Assembly: GCA_934597255.1 (NCBI GenBank)
Contig: CAKTQV010000010.1
Coordinates: 1 to 64,000 of the forward strand
Reading direction: 5' to 3'
Origin: an uncultured Oscillospiraceae bacterium
GTDB taxonomy: Bacteria; Bacillota; Clostridia; Oscillospirales; Oscillospiraceae
DNA: 64,000 nt
Below the pieces are notes generated by a model. It did not search any database. It was not told the DNA's origin and was given only the letters and a program-made list of their open reading frames with translations. Positions 35,382 through 43,916 of this stretch are shown piece by piece (the stretch's first letter is position 1; every line of letters starts with the position of its first letter). The position numbers were made by a program, and so were the translations under genes.

Positions 35382-38135
35382 ATGAACGACAATATCTCCA
35401 TGCGCTCCGTGTCGAAGGACGAGCGCATCACACACAGCGTATGCGTCGGCGGGCCGATGACGCTGCACACCTACAACGGCGTGATCCGCCGCGTGCGCCC
35501 CATCGTGCTGACGGACGACGACCCCGCCGCGTGGGTCATCAAGGCCCGCGGCAAGCAATTCACTCCCCAGCGCAAGACCACGATGAGCCTGCTGGGCTAC
35601 TGCGAGCGGGACAAGACCTACGCCTACGACCGGCTGAAATATCCCATGATCCGCGAGGATTTTGTGGAAACGCCGGACGGCAAGAACCGCAACACCGAAA
35701 ACCGCGGCAAATCCGGCTACCGCCGCGCCTCCTGGGACGAGGCGCTCAGCCTCGTCGCGCGCGAGATCAAGCGCCTGCAGAAGACCTACGGCAAGGAGAC
35801 AATCACGGCCTGCACCTCGTCCCACCATTCCTGGGGTCTTGTGGGCTATAAGATCTCGCTGTTCAAGCGCTTTTTCTCCATGATGGGCTACACCCGCATC
35901 GCGGACAACCCCGACTCCTGGGAGGGCTTCCACTGGGGCACGCCGCACTCCTACGGCTACTACTGGCGTCTCGGCGGCCCGGAGCCGTATGATATGCTGG
36001 AGATGGCCATGCAGAACGCGGAGACCATCATCTGCTGGTCCACCGACCCCGACACCAGCCGCGGCGGCTATTCCGCGCAGGAATCCGCGCTGTGGCGCTG
36101 GTGGATGAAGGAGTCCGGCATCCAGTTCATCTACATCGACCCGTTCAACAACTACACCTCCGTCAAGCACGCCGACAAATGGATCGGCCCGCGTATGGGC
36201 ACGGACTCCGCCATTCTGGAGGCCATCGCCTATGTGTGGATCACGGAGGATCTGTACGACAAGGAATACGTGGCGCAGCACGGCCACCGCTTTGAGGAAT
36301 TCAAGGCGCATATCCTCGGCCTCGGCCCCGACGGCACGGCCAAGACCCCGCACTGGGCGTCGGAGCTGTCGCTCGTGCCGGCCATGGATATCAAGGCCAT
36401 CGCCCGCCGCTGGGCCAATTCCGTCACGACGGGCGGCTCGGGCATGCGCGGCGGCTTCGGCGGCGCCTGCCGCCACTCCAACGGCACGGAATACGCCCGC
36501 CTGATGACGCTGCTGTTCGCCATGCAGGGCATGGGCAAGCCCGGCCGCGCCTTCTGGTCGCCGGCCTGCGGCGGCCCGATGAACTACAACTTCTGGTTCG
36601 GCGGCTATTCCGACCCCCTGTCGTCCATCGCCAACGCCCCCGTGTGCGACAATCCGCCGGTCAACTCCGTGGAACAGGTGCTTTACCGGCCGAATCTGCC
36701 CGACGCCATTCTGGACGGCCACTATGAGTGGTACGGCGAGGGCTTCTGCGGCGGCGGCGTCGATCTGGAGTTCACGCGCCACGTCTATCCCATGCCGGGC
36801 TACAACAAGGTGCACTGCTTCTGGCGCTACGGCGGCTCCTTCTTCGGCACCATGCTCGACACGAACAAGTGGGCCAAGATGTACAAGAGCCCGGAGCTGG
36901 AATTCGTCATCAACCAGGACATCTACATGACGCCCGAAACGCGCCATGCGGACGTGATCCTGCCCGCGTGCTCGAATCTGGAGCGCGTGGACATCGGCGA
37001 GGTGGGCAACTCCGGCAACGGCGGCTACTGCTCCCACTCCCAGACGGGCAACTCCTGGCAGGTCATCGTCTATCAGGACAAGGCCATCGAGCCGATGTGG
37101 GATTCCCGCTCCGACTTCTGGATCTTCTCGCAGGTCGCGGCCCGGCTCGGCTGGGGCGAGGCGTTCACCGAGGGGCGCGACGAGGAGCAGTGGGCCAAGC
37201 GCTTCTGGCAGTTCTCCGATCTGCCCAAGCACATCAGCTGGGAGGATTTCAAGAAAAAGGGCTATTATATCCCGCCCGTCTCCTATCACGAGGAGGACAA
37301 GGATCCCGAAACGGGCCTGTATGAAAACTGGGACCGCTATCCCGGCTTCCAGTGGTTTGCGGAAAACCGCCCCTGCGACACGATGAACCACAAGGTGTTC
37401 CAGGAGGAGTGCAAGCTGGGCACCTTCTCGGGCAAGTTCGAGTTCGTGTCCGAGTCGCTGGCCTACTGGGCGCCGGATGACGAGGCGCGCCGCCCCATCC
37501 CGAAATATCAGGATTCGTGGGAGGGCTTCAAATCCCTGTCGGCGGACAAATTCCCCTTCGGCCTGATCTCCCCGCACCCGCGCTTTGACTATCACACCCA
37601 TTACCAGCAGCACGCCAAGTGGCTTTGGGAGATCCCGAAAAACCGCGTCATTATCAACGGCAACCCCTATCTCATCTGCCACATCAATGTGAAGCTGGCC
37701 GAGCAGAAGGGCATCAAGGACGGCGACGTCGTGCGCATCTTCAACGACCGCGGAAGCTGTCTGATGGTCGCCCGGGTGACGCGGCGCATCAACTACGAGA
37801 CGATCCACGCTTACACGTCCTCCGGCATCTATAATCCCATCGACTACGGCGTGGTCATGAGCACGGACAAGGGCGGCAGCATCAACGTTCTTGTTCCCGG
37901 CCGCCTGATCGGCGACTATGTGCCGGCCATGGCGCCGTACAGCTGCAACATCGACATCGAAAAGAGCGAGGCGGACCCGAACTTCGGCCAGGGCTTCGAG
38001 CACATTCTCGACGCGGTGGACAAGCAGCAGCTGGAGACCGAACGACCCATCCGCACCTCCATGCAGGCCGATATGCTCTTCGGCGAGCGGGAGCAGTGGC
38101 TGCGCGGGCAGCTGGAAAACAAGGAGGCTGACTGA
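35382..38135 (+). CDS. Molybdopterin oxidoreductase, large subunit, pyrogallol-phloroglucinol transhydroxylase / catechol dehydroxylase group
   Basis: A 917-residue bis-MGD enzyme of the DMSO-reductase superfamily. It lacks the N-terminal 4Fe-4S cysteines and a Tat signal, as in the cytoplasmic Pelobacter transhydroxylase (875 residues). Family knowledge: that enzyme uses H144, D174, Ser175 (Mo ligand), W176 and Y404. Here H148, D178, S179 and W180 lie at a constant +4 offset (TSSHHSWG, NPDSWEG), and Y402 or Y409 could replace Y404. The Mo-pterin region continues with TDPDTSRGGYSAQE and ETRHADVILPACS. It would move or remove an aromatic hydroxyl; which one is undecided. Codons are strongly C-ending, suggesting high expression. 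Confidence 0.85.
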   Translation: MNDNISMRSVSKDERITHSVCVGGPMTLHTYNGVIRRVRPIVLTDDDPAAWVIKARGKQFTPQRKTTMSLLGYCERDKTYAYDRLKYPMIREDFVETPDGKNRNTENRGKSGYRRASWDEALSLVAREIKRLQKTYGKETITACTSSHHSWGLVGYKISLFKRFFSMMGYTRIADNPDSWEGFHWGTPHSYGYYWRLGGPEPYDMLEMAMQNAETIICWSTDPDTSRGGYSAQESALWRWWMKESGIQFIYIDPFNNYTSVKHADKWIGPRMGTDSAILEAIAYVWITEDLYDKEYVAQHGHRFEEFKAHILGLGPDGTAKTPHWASELSLVPAMDIKAIARRWANSVTTGGSGMRGGFGGACRHSNGTEYARLMTLLFAMQGMGKPGRAFWSPACGGPMNYNFWFGGYSDPLSSIANAPVCDNPPVNSVEQVLYRPNLPDAILDGHYEWYGEGFCGGGVDLEFTRHVYPMPGYNKVHCFWRYGGSFFGTMLDTNKWAKMYKSPELEFVINQDIYMTPETRHADVILPACSNLERVDIGEVGNSGNGGYCSHSQTGNSWQVIVYQDKAIEPMWDSRSDFWIFSQVAARLGWGEAFTEGRDEEQWAKRFWQFSDLPKHISWEDFKKKGYYIPPVSYHEEDKDPETGLYENWDRYPGFQWFAENRPCDTMNHKVFQEECKLGTFSGKFEFVSESLAYWAPDDEARRPIPKYQDSWEGFKSLSADKFPFGLISPHPRFDYHTHYQQHAKWLWEIPKNRVIINGNPYLICHINVKLAEQKGIKDGDVVRIFNDRGSCLMVARVTRRINYETIHAYTSSGIYNPIDYGVVMSTDKGGSINVLVPGRLIGDYVPAMAPYSCNIDIEKSEADPNFGQGFEHILDAVDKQQLETERPIRTSMQADMLFGEREQWLRGQLENKEAD

Positions 38136-38136
38136 T

Positions 38137-39006
38137 ATGTGGAAAAAGCCGATGAAAAAACCGGGCATTGCCATCAATTCGGCCCGCTGCATGGCGTGCT
38201 ACGCCTGCTTCATGGCCTGCAAGGACGAGCACTGCGGCTGGGACACGGCGCTGTCGAAGTCTGAGCCGGAGCTCGGCCAGTACTGGATGAACATCGTGGA
38301 GTGGGAACGCGGCGACAACGAGCGGCGCATCAAGACCGCCACCGTCCCGACGCCCTGCTCCCACTGCGACAAGCCCGCCTGCATGGCCGCGGCGAAGGAC
38401 GGCGCGGTCTACAAGCGTCCGGACGGCATCGTGATCATCGACCCGGAAAAATCGAAGGGCCAGAAGCAGATCGCGGACGCCTGCCCCGTGGGCGCCGTGT
38501 ACTGGAACGAGCAGGAGCAGATCCCGCAGAAATGCACGATGTGCGCGGAGCTTCTGGACGATCCGGACTACCCCGGCTTTGAGCCGCGCTGCGTGGAGGC
38601 CTGCCCCAACCAGGCGCTGGTGTTCGGCGATCTGGCCGACCCCGACTCCGAGATCAGCCGCCTTATCGCGGCCAACAAGGTCACGCAGCTGGAGTGTCTG
38701 GGCGACATGGGCTCAAGCGTGGTGCATCTGAACATCCCGAGCGCCTTCCTGGCCGGTACGGTCGCCTATCCGAAGGAGCTGGAGGAGGTCTGCATCGGCG
38801 CGAAGGTCGTTATAACCTGCCCGGAGACCGGTGAGCGGCACGAGATGGAGACGAACTGGGCCGGCGATTACGAGTTTGAAGACCTGCCCAAGGGAAAAAG
38901 CTGGACCGTGGAGATAAGCTTCCCCGGCTTCAAGCCCGCCGTTTATACCGACGAACGCACCGACCACGACCACTACGTCGGGATCACCTATCTGGAAAAA
39001 GAATAA
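38137..39006 (+). CDS. Iron-sulfur subunit of the transhydroxylase-like molybdoenzyme
   Basis: A 289-residue electron-transfer partner with enough cysteines for three 4Fe-4S clusters: C18, C21, C24, C28; C74, C77, C82; C116; C133, C136, C152, C156 (plus C33). The second CxxC group lacks the last cysteine-proline found in DmsB-type four-cluster subunits, as in the three-cluster transhydroxylase beta subunit. Residues from about 204 form a transthyretin/Cna-B-like beta domain (LAGTVAYPKE...GDYEFEDLPKGKSW), again matching that subunit. The ATG is one base after the large-subunit stop. Confidence 0.87.
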   Translation: MWKKPMKKPGIAINSARCMACYACFMACKDEHCGWDTALSKSEPELGQYWMNIVEWERGDNERRIKTATVPTPCSHCDKPACMAAAKDGAVYKRPDGIVIIDPEKSKGQKQIADACPVGAVYWNEQEQIPQKCTMCAELLDDPDYPGFEPRCVEACPNQALVFGDLADPDSEISRLIAANKVTQLECLGDMGSSVVHLNIPSAFLAGTVAYPKELEEVCIGAKVVITCPETGERHEMETNWAGDYEFEDLPKGKSWTVEISFPGFKPAVYTDERTDHDHYVGITYLEKE

Positions 39007-39022
39007 ATACCGTGCTATAATA

Positions 39023-39062
39023 AACAGGTATGCCCTCAAAAAGGCATACCTGTTATTTTTTT
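39023..39062 (+). terminator. Terminator of the molybdoenzyme operon
   Basis: A 12-bp perfect stem (AACAGGTATGCC/GGCATACCTGTT) with an 8-nt loop is followed by ATTTTTTT, a textbook intrinsic terminator. Confidence 0.95.
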
Positions 39063-39081
39063 CGGGATCGGAGCGTGGAGG

Positions 39082-40446
39082 ATGAAAGACAGGACAAAGG
39101 ATTTTCTATGGCTGTGGACGCGGCGCCTGCTGGTGTATTTCGCGGGGCTGTTCATCATGGCGATCGGCGTGGTATTTTCGGTGCGGTCGGCGCTGGGCGT
39201 CAGCCCGGTGACCTGCCTGGCCAACGTGCTCAGCCAGATCACGGCGGCCGATCTCGGCCTGTGCACGACGCTGAGCTACTGCTTTTACATTCTCGTGGAG
39301 GCGCTGCTGCTGCGGCGGGATTTCAAGCCGAAGATGCTGCTGCAGATCCTGGCCTCGACGTTTTTCGGCGTGCTGGTCTCGCTGGCCGCGCGGCTGTTTT
39401 CGTTCTTGCCGGCGCCGCAGAACTACGCAGCGCGGCTGGCGTATCTGCTGGCGTCGATCCCCATGGTGGCGTTCGGCGTGATGCTGTATCTGGCGCCGAA
39501 CATCCTGCCCACGCCGGGCGAGGGGCTGTCGCTGGCGGTGTCGAAGAAGACCGGCAAGCCCGTGGCGAGCTGCAAGATCATCACGGACTGCTGCATGGTG
39601 GCGCTGTCGGCCGCCGTTTCGCTGGCGTATTTCCACGGCTTTGTCGGCGTGCGCGAGGGCACGGTCATCTCCGCGCTGCTGGTGGGCTTTGTGATGAAAC
39701 GCATGATGCGCGTGTGCAACGGCTTTCTGCTGCGCTTTGTCGAGCGCGACACGAAGCTTGAGCGCGCCATTGCCGCCGGCGGCTACGACATCGACCGCAG
39801 CGGCAAGCCGAAGCTGCTCATCTCCGTCAGCCGCGAGTTCGGCTCCGGCGGCTACGAGATCGCGCAGAAGCTGGCCGAACGGCTCGGCATCACGTTTTAC
39901 GACCGCCAGCTCGAGGAGGTGGAGGCGAAGGAGAGCGGCGTGCCCATCTCCTTTATCCGCGAGCACGAAAAACGCATGCGGCACAATCTGGTCTACGATT
40001 TCATCACCGCCGGCTACGCCATGTACAACGAGGATCTGCCGCCGATGGAAAAGCTGTTCGCGGCGCAGACGCGCATCCTGCGCCGGATCGCCGCCGGCGA
40101 CGAGTCCTGTGTCATCATGGGGCGCTGCTCGGATTATATCCTGTATGAGGACCCCAACAGCTTCCGCGTGTTCATCCATGCGCCGACATGGACACGCGCG
40201 GCGAAGATCGCGGCGGACAACGGCATCTCTCTCGAGCAGGCGAAGGCCGACATGGAGCGCACCGACACGGGCCGCGCCCGGCACTACGAGTTTTTCACCG
40301 GCCGGGAATGGGGCAACACGAAGTATTACAATCTCGCCGTGGACAGCTCGGTCTACGGCCCGGACGGGAGCGTGGAGCTGATCGAAAACGCCGTGCGCCT
40401 GTGGTGCGCCGCGCGCGGCTACCAGCTGCCGGGAAAGAACGGCTGA
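39082..40446 (+). CDS. YczE/DUF6198-like membrane domain fused to a cytidylate-kinase-like domain
   Basis: A 454-residue two-domain protein. Residues 1 to about 225 form five or so TM helices of the YczE/YitT-like type (GVVFSVRSALGVSPVTCLANVLSQ). From about 245 to 445 is a P-loop domain of the cytidylate-kinase-like family (Cytidylate_kin2), with LISVSREFGSGGYEIAQKLA, YDRQLEEV and CVIMGRCSDYIL. The fusion suggests a membrane-bound nucleotide kinase or a sensor/transport protein. The substrate is unknown. It sits between two terminators as a single gene. Confidence 0.8.
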   Translation: MKDRTKDFLWLWTRRLLVYFAGLFIMAIGVVFSVRSALGVSPVTCLANVLSQITAADLGLCTTLSYCFYILVEALLLRRDFKPKMLLQILASTFFGVLVSLAARLFSFLPAPQNYAARLAYLLASIPMVAFGVMLYLAPNILPTPGEGLSLAVSKKTGKPVASCKIITDCCMVALSAAVSLAYFHGFVGVREGTVISALLVGFVMKRMMRVCNGFLLRFVERDTKLERAIAAGGYDIDRSGKPKLLISVSREFGSGGYEIAQKLAERLGITFYDRQLEEVEAKESGVPISFIREHEKRMRHNLVYDFITAGYAMYNEDLPPMEKLFAAQTRILRRIAAGDESCVIMGRCSDYILYEDPNSFRVFIHAPTWTRAAKIAADNGISLEQAKADMERTDTGRARHYEFFTGREWGNTKYYNLAVDSSVYGPDGSVELIENAVRLWCAARGYQLPGKNG

Positions 40447-40463
40447 AAGGAACAGAAATGGAA

Positions 40464-40491
40464 AGAGACCCGCTCCTTGGAGCGGGTCTCT
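40464..40491. terminator. Bidirectional terminator between convergent genes
   Basis: A 13-bp perfect stem (AGAGACCCGCTCC and complement) with a TT centre lies 17 bp from each flanking gene. The exits are only modestly T-rich. Confidence 0.75.
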
Positions 40492-40508
40492 CTGCATATT
40501 GCGGGGAA

Positions 40509-42161
40509 TCAGTCGGCCAGTTCGATGTTGGCGAAATCGGTGTTGACCGTGGAGATATAGTGGATGTTCTTGACGGTCTCGGTGTTGAAGCAGGCCTTGT
40601 AGTAGATTTCCGTAATGGGGCAGGTGATATAGTTGTCGTGGAAGTAGGCCTGGATCTCCTTGTAGATCTCGGCGCGCTCGGCGTCGTCAACGGTGTTCTC
40701 GCCCTTGACGATCAGAGCCTGCAGATCGGGATCGCTCTGGCGGACGATCTGCTGGAAGATGCCGGCGTCGGTGAAGACGGTGTAGATCTGCTTGGGGTCG
40801 CGGGTGATGTTGGCGCCGGTGATCTTGAACCAGCTGAAGTCGGTGCCGCCGACCTCAAAGTAGCTGGCCAGCATGGTGTTGAGCTCCTCGACGTCCAGCG
40901 TGAAGTTGATGCCGATCTTGCTCAGGTAGGCCTGAACGATCTCGGCGGTCTCCGGCTGAAGGTCGCCGTTGGTGGTGACGAACTTGAGGTTCAGGGGGTT
41001 GTCCAGACCGTAGCCGGCCTCTTCCATGAGCTGCAGGGCAAGCTCCGGATCGTAGGTGTACGGCTCCTGCTCGACATAGTAGCGGCAGGTCTTGGACAGG
41101 GAGGAAGTGGCGGGGTCGCCCAGGGAGCCGAAGGCGCCGATGGCGGTGGACTGGATGTCGATGGCGTGGCAGATGGCTTCGCGGACGCGGATGTCGAGCA
41201 GAGCCTCGTTGTCGTCGGACATGATGAGCTGAAGGACGTCGTTGCCGGGGATCAGAACGGCCTCGCAGTTTTCAACGGCACCGCTGGCGGCCATGTCGTA
41301 GTCGGTGGTGTTCAGACCCAGGCAGATGTCCAGGTTGCCGGACTCGAAGTCGATGAACATGGCGGTGGCGTCGGTGTAGTAGTTGACGATGATCTCGTCG
41401 GGCTCGGGATCGTAGTTGGCGCTGTTCCAGTAATCGTCGCGCTTTTCATATTTAATGGAGCTGTAAAGCGTGCACTCGGTCATGTCATAGGGGCCGGAGT
41501 GGGGCACCTCGCTGGTCATCCAGATGGGGTCGGTCGGGTCGTGCTCTTCGCAGAAGTCCTTGCTCTGGATGGGCCAGGTCAGCCAGTAGATGCCGGGGCC
41601 GACGGGGTAGAGGTACTTGAGAGTGATGGTCAGGCCGTCGTCGGAAACGGTGCTGTTTTCAAAGTCGTAGCAGACATAGTAGGTCATGCTGGTGTGGCCG
41701 TTGTCCACATAGCGCTGCGCGCTGTAGAGGACGTCCCAGCCGTCAAGCTGCGTGCCGTCGGAGAAATAGATGTCGTCGCGGATCTTGAGGACCAGCGTGG
41801 TGTCGTCTTCGTAATGGTATTCCTCAACGATGCGGGTCTGCAGCTCGTCGTTGCCGTCAAAGTAGAACAGGCTGTCGAAGCAGAGCCGGTCCAGGCCGGG
41901 CGCGTACTGAACGCTGCCGCTGGGGGAGGAGGTGTCGTAGCTGCCGGTGGGGTCGCCGTCTGCGTCGCCGATGCGGATGACGTGATAGGCGTCTTCCTCG
42001 GCTGCGTCGCCGGAGTTGCCGGCCTCGGTGGTGCCGGCGGTCTTGCCTTCAGCCGGGGCGTTCCCGCCGGTCTCTTTCTCCGTGCTGCCGCAGGCGCACA
42101 GAGAGAAGACAAGCAGAAGGACCATGACGAATGCAAGAAGTCGAGTCAGGGTGGATTTCAT
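40509..42161 (-). CDS. Extracellular solute-binding lipoprotein, SBP_bac_5 family (probable partner of importer B)
   Basis: A 550-residue binding lipoprotein paralogous to the product of 6802-8448. The signal peptide ends in VFSLCAC, so C24 would be lipidated. A G/E/T-rich linker leads to the SBP_bac_5 fold (IRDDIYFSDGTQLDGWDVL). Importer B at 50017-53842 has no adjacent binding-protein gene, so this one may serve it; that is inference. It diverges from the NTF2-like genes across a 200-bp promoter region. Confidence 0.88.
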   Translation of the reverse strand: MKSTLTRLLAFVMVLLLVFSLCACGSTEKETGGNAPAEGKTAGTTEAGNSGDAAEEDAYHVIRIGDADGDPTGSYDTSSPSGSVQYAPGLDRLCFDSLFYFDGNDELQTRIVEEYHYEDDTTLVLKIRDDIYFSDGTQLDGWDVLYSAQRYVDNGHTSMTYYVCYDFENSTVSDDGLTITLKYLYPVGPGIYWLTWPIQSKDFCEEHDPTDPIWMTSEVPHSGPYDMTECTLYSSIKYEKRDDYWNSANYDPEPDEIIVNYYTDATAMFIDFESGNLDICLGLNTTDYDMAASGAVENCEAVLIPGNDVLQLIMSDDNEALLDIRVREAICHAIDIQSTAIGAFGSLGDPATSSLSKTCRYYVEQEPYTYDPELALQLMEEAGYGLDNPLNLKFVTTNGDLQPETAEIVQAYLSKIGINFTLDVEELNTMLASYFEVGGTDFSWFKITGANITRDPKQIYTVFTDAGIFQQIVRQSDPDLQALIVKGENTVDDAERAEIYKEIQAYFHDNYITCPITEIYYKACFNTETVKNIHYISTVNTDFANIELAD

Positions 42162-42218
42162 ATATGCCTCCTAATAAAAAATAAATGACAGGATTGGTCT
42201 CGCGGCTGGTATGTGCAA

Positions 42219-42247
42219 ATTATTTCACAAACACACTCCGCTGTCTA
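42219..42247 (-). promoter_or_regulatory. Probable promoter of the second binding-protein gene
   Basis: On the minus strand TAGACA (42242-42247), a 17-bp spacer and AATAAT (42219-42224) lie about 60 bp upstream of the start. The -35 box equals that of the paralogous gene's promoter at 8572-8577. Confidence 0.6.
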
Positions 42248-42295
42248 ACAAAAATTTTGTCGTCAAGTTCATCATTTTTGTTTTGCCGGGAAGCC

Positions 42296-42324
42296 TTGCG
42301 CTTGTGCAGATGGACTGATAGAAT
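42296..42324 (+). promoter_or_regulatory. Probable promoter of the NTF2-like gene cluster
   Basis: TTGCGC (42296-42301), a 17-bp spacer and TAGAAT (42319-42324) lie about 40 bp before the first gene, facing away from the binding-protein promoter. Confidence 0.6.
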
Positions 42325-42363
42325 CTAGACAATTCGGAAAAAAGGACGGAAAGGAGTCTTTTC

Positions 42364-43146
42364 ATGTATAAGCGCGATTACACGCTTGAGGAAAAAGCAA
42401 ATATGTGGCTCGACCTCCGGGAGATCCAGAACCTGATGGGGCGCTATGTGCGAAGCCTGATGCTCAAGCAGGAGGGCGACGTCTTCGAACGCTTCTGGAG
42501 CCGTTTCGAGGGCGATGTGTGCTACGGCGTGAACGAGGGCTGGTATACCGGCCGGGACGAGGTGGAGGCTTATTATAAGAAGCTGGCGGAGAACACGGCC
42601 GTCCGCTCACAGCTCATCCGCGACCTGTTCCCGGAATTTCTGGGCGCCAAGAGCGACGAGGAGATCCAGGGCGTCGGCCAGATGACCGTGGACGGGCTGA
42701 GCGTTCCGGTGCTGGAGGTGTCCGGCCTGGGAACGACGGCGAAGGGCGTGTGGCTGTTTGTTGGCGCCGACCATCGTATTCTTCCCAACGGGCCCTATAC
42801 CTATGCGGAAAACGGATACTATGCCGTGGACTTCACCAAGGAGAACACGGAATGGAAGATCTGGCACATGCAGCGCATCGTGGAGGCGGGCGGCCCGCAG
42901 GGCCGGGACTGGGCCGTCGCGGAAAGCGAGCAGAAGCTGCCGCCGGTCAAGGAGGAATTCAAGGCCCTCGAGCAGCTTGAGCTTCCGAAGCCGAGCCATC
43001 CGGCCGTGCTGCGCGAGCGCTTTTACGCCGGCCGCCCCGCGCCGGAGAAGCTGCGCTATCCGGAGCCGTTTTATGACTTCCAGGACACGTTCAGCTACGG
43101 CTGCGAGATGGAAGGCTTTGACCGCTACGCCTCGAGCGAGTGGTGA
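42364..43146 (+). CDS. NTF2/SnoaL-like fold protein 1
   Basis: A 260-residue cytoplasmic protein whose first two thirds follow the SnoaL-like_4/NTF2-like pattern. A first helix is REIQNLMGRYVRSL with EGDVFERFWS, then a GRDEVEAYYKKL helix and strands ending in YYAVDFTKENTEWKIWHMQRI. The C-terminal 80 residues are proline-rich and family-specific. NTF2-fold enzymes include dehydratases and isomerases (for example BaiE of bile-acid 7-dehydroxylation). The strong AAGGAG site and the two similar genes after it mark an operon. Substrate unknown. Confidence 0.75.
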   Translation: MYKRDYTLEEKANMWLDLREIQNLMGRYVRSLMLKQEGDVFERFWSRFEGDVCYGVNEGWYTGRDEVEAYYKKLAENTAVRSQLIRDLFPEFLGAKSDEEIQGVGQMTVDGLSVPVLEVSGLGTTAKGVWLFVGADHRILPNGPYTYAENGYYAVDFTKENTEWKIWHMQRIVEAGGPQGRDWAVAESEQKLPPVKEEFKALEQLELPKPSHPAVLRERFYAGRPAPEKLRYPEPFYDFQDTFSYGCEMEGFDRYASSEW

Positions 43147-43163
43147 GCAGGGAGGGATTATCA

Positions 43164-43916
43164 ATGTCTAAAATGATGGGACGTTATTTCTACAAGCGCG
43201 AGGCCACGGACGAGCAGCGCATGGACAGAGTCTGGGAGATGGAAGAGCTGCGCGCCCTGATCGGCAAGCGCTTCATCTGCGTGCTCAACAACGATTACGG
43301 GCGCGAGCTGGACGAGCTGTGGGTCGGGCAGGAAGAAAATCTGGCCAGCGCGCAGCTTGGCTCCAACTGGGGCTATTACGTCGGCAAGGAGTCCATCGCC
43401 CGCTATTATGCCAAATACGAAAAGGCCGAGAACTACTGCCGCATCGCGCCGCCGGACAGCGTTGCGATCCACATCGCGGCCGACGGGAAAACGGCCTTCG
43501 GCGTGTGCTACACGCTGGCCTCCGAGGCGCACGATATCGGCGGCGTCCACGGCTGGAGCGTGTTCAACCGTGTCTGGTTCGATTTCAAAAAGGAAGAGAG
43601 CGGCTGGCGCATCTGGCATATGTTCATCGGCAACGACGGCAGCGCCGAGGCCGGCCGGAACGTCAACGAGGAGCCGGCGCTTTACTATGAGGACAAGCAG
43701 GGGCCGGACCCCGTGAAGCTCGACTTCGGCGATGCGGACTATCCCATGCAGACCTATTACCCGGTCTTCGGCTGGTATCCCTACCCCACGATCCCCACGG
43801 CGCACGACAGCTACCGGCTGGATCTCAGCTGCAGCTTTGAAGGCTTCCTTCAGTTCAAGGCCGGCCAGGCGGACCCCGCGAAGCTCTATGAAGCGATTGG
43901 AGGAGACAAGGCATGA
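43164..43916 (+). CDS. NTF2/SnoaL-like fold protein 2
   Basis: A 250-residue protein with the same layout as its upstream neighbour: MEELRALIGKRFICVLNNDYGRELDELW, GKESIARYYAKYEK, and strands ending FDFKKEESGWRIWHMFIG. The C-terminal tail is proline- and tyrosine-rich. The ATG at 43164 is chosen over an upstream in-frame GTG/ATG because GGAGGG lies 7-12 nt before it. The stop overlaps the next start (ATGA). Probably acts with the flanking paralogues; function unknown. Confidence 0.75.
   Translation: MSKMMGRYFYKREATDEQRMDRVWEMEELRALIGKRFICVLNNDYGRELDELWVGQEENLASAQLGSNWGYYVGKESIARYYAKYEKAENYCRIAPPDSVAIHIAADGKTAFGVCYTLASEAHDIGGVHGWSVFNRVWFDFKKEESGWRIWHMFIGNDGSAEAGRNVNEEPALYYEDKQGPDPVKLDFGDADYPMQTYYPVFGWYPYPTIPTAHDSYRLDLSCSFEGFLQFKAGQADPAKLYEAIGGDKA

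Noticed and set aside
34962..38192. A 1076-codon open frame antisense to the molybdoenzyme large subunit
   Set aside because: It has no domain signature and is explained by strong third-position C bias of the real gene.
39016..39021. TATAAT just after the small-subunit gene as a promoter for the kinase fusion gene
   Set aside because: No -35 at the proper distance, and a strong terminator lies directly downstream of it.
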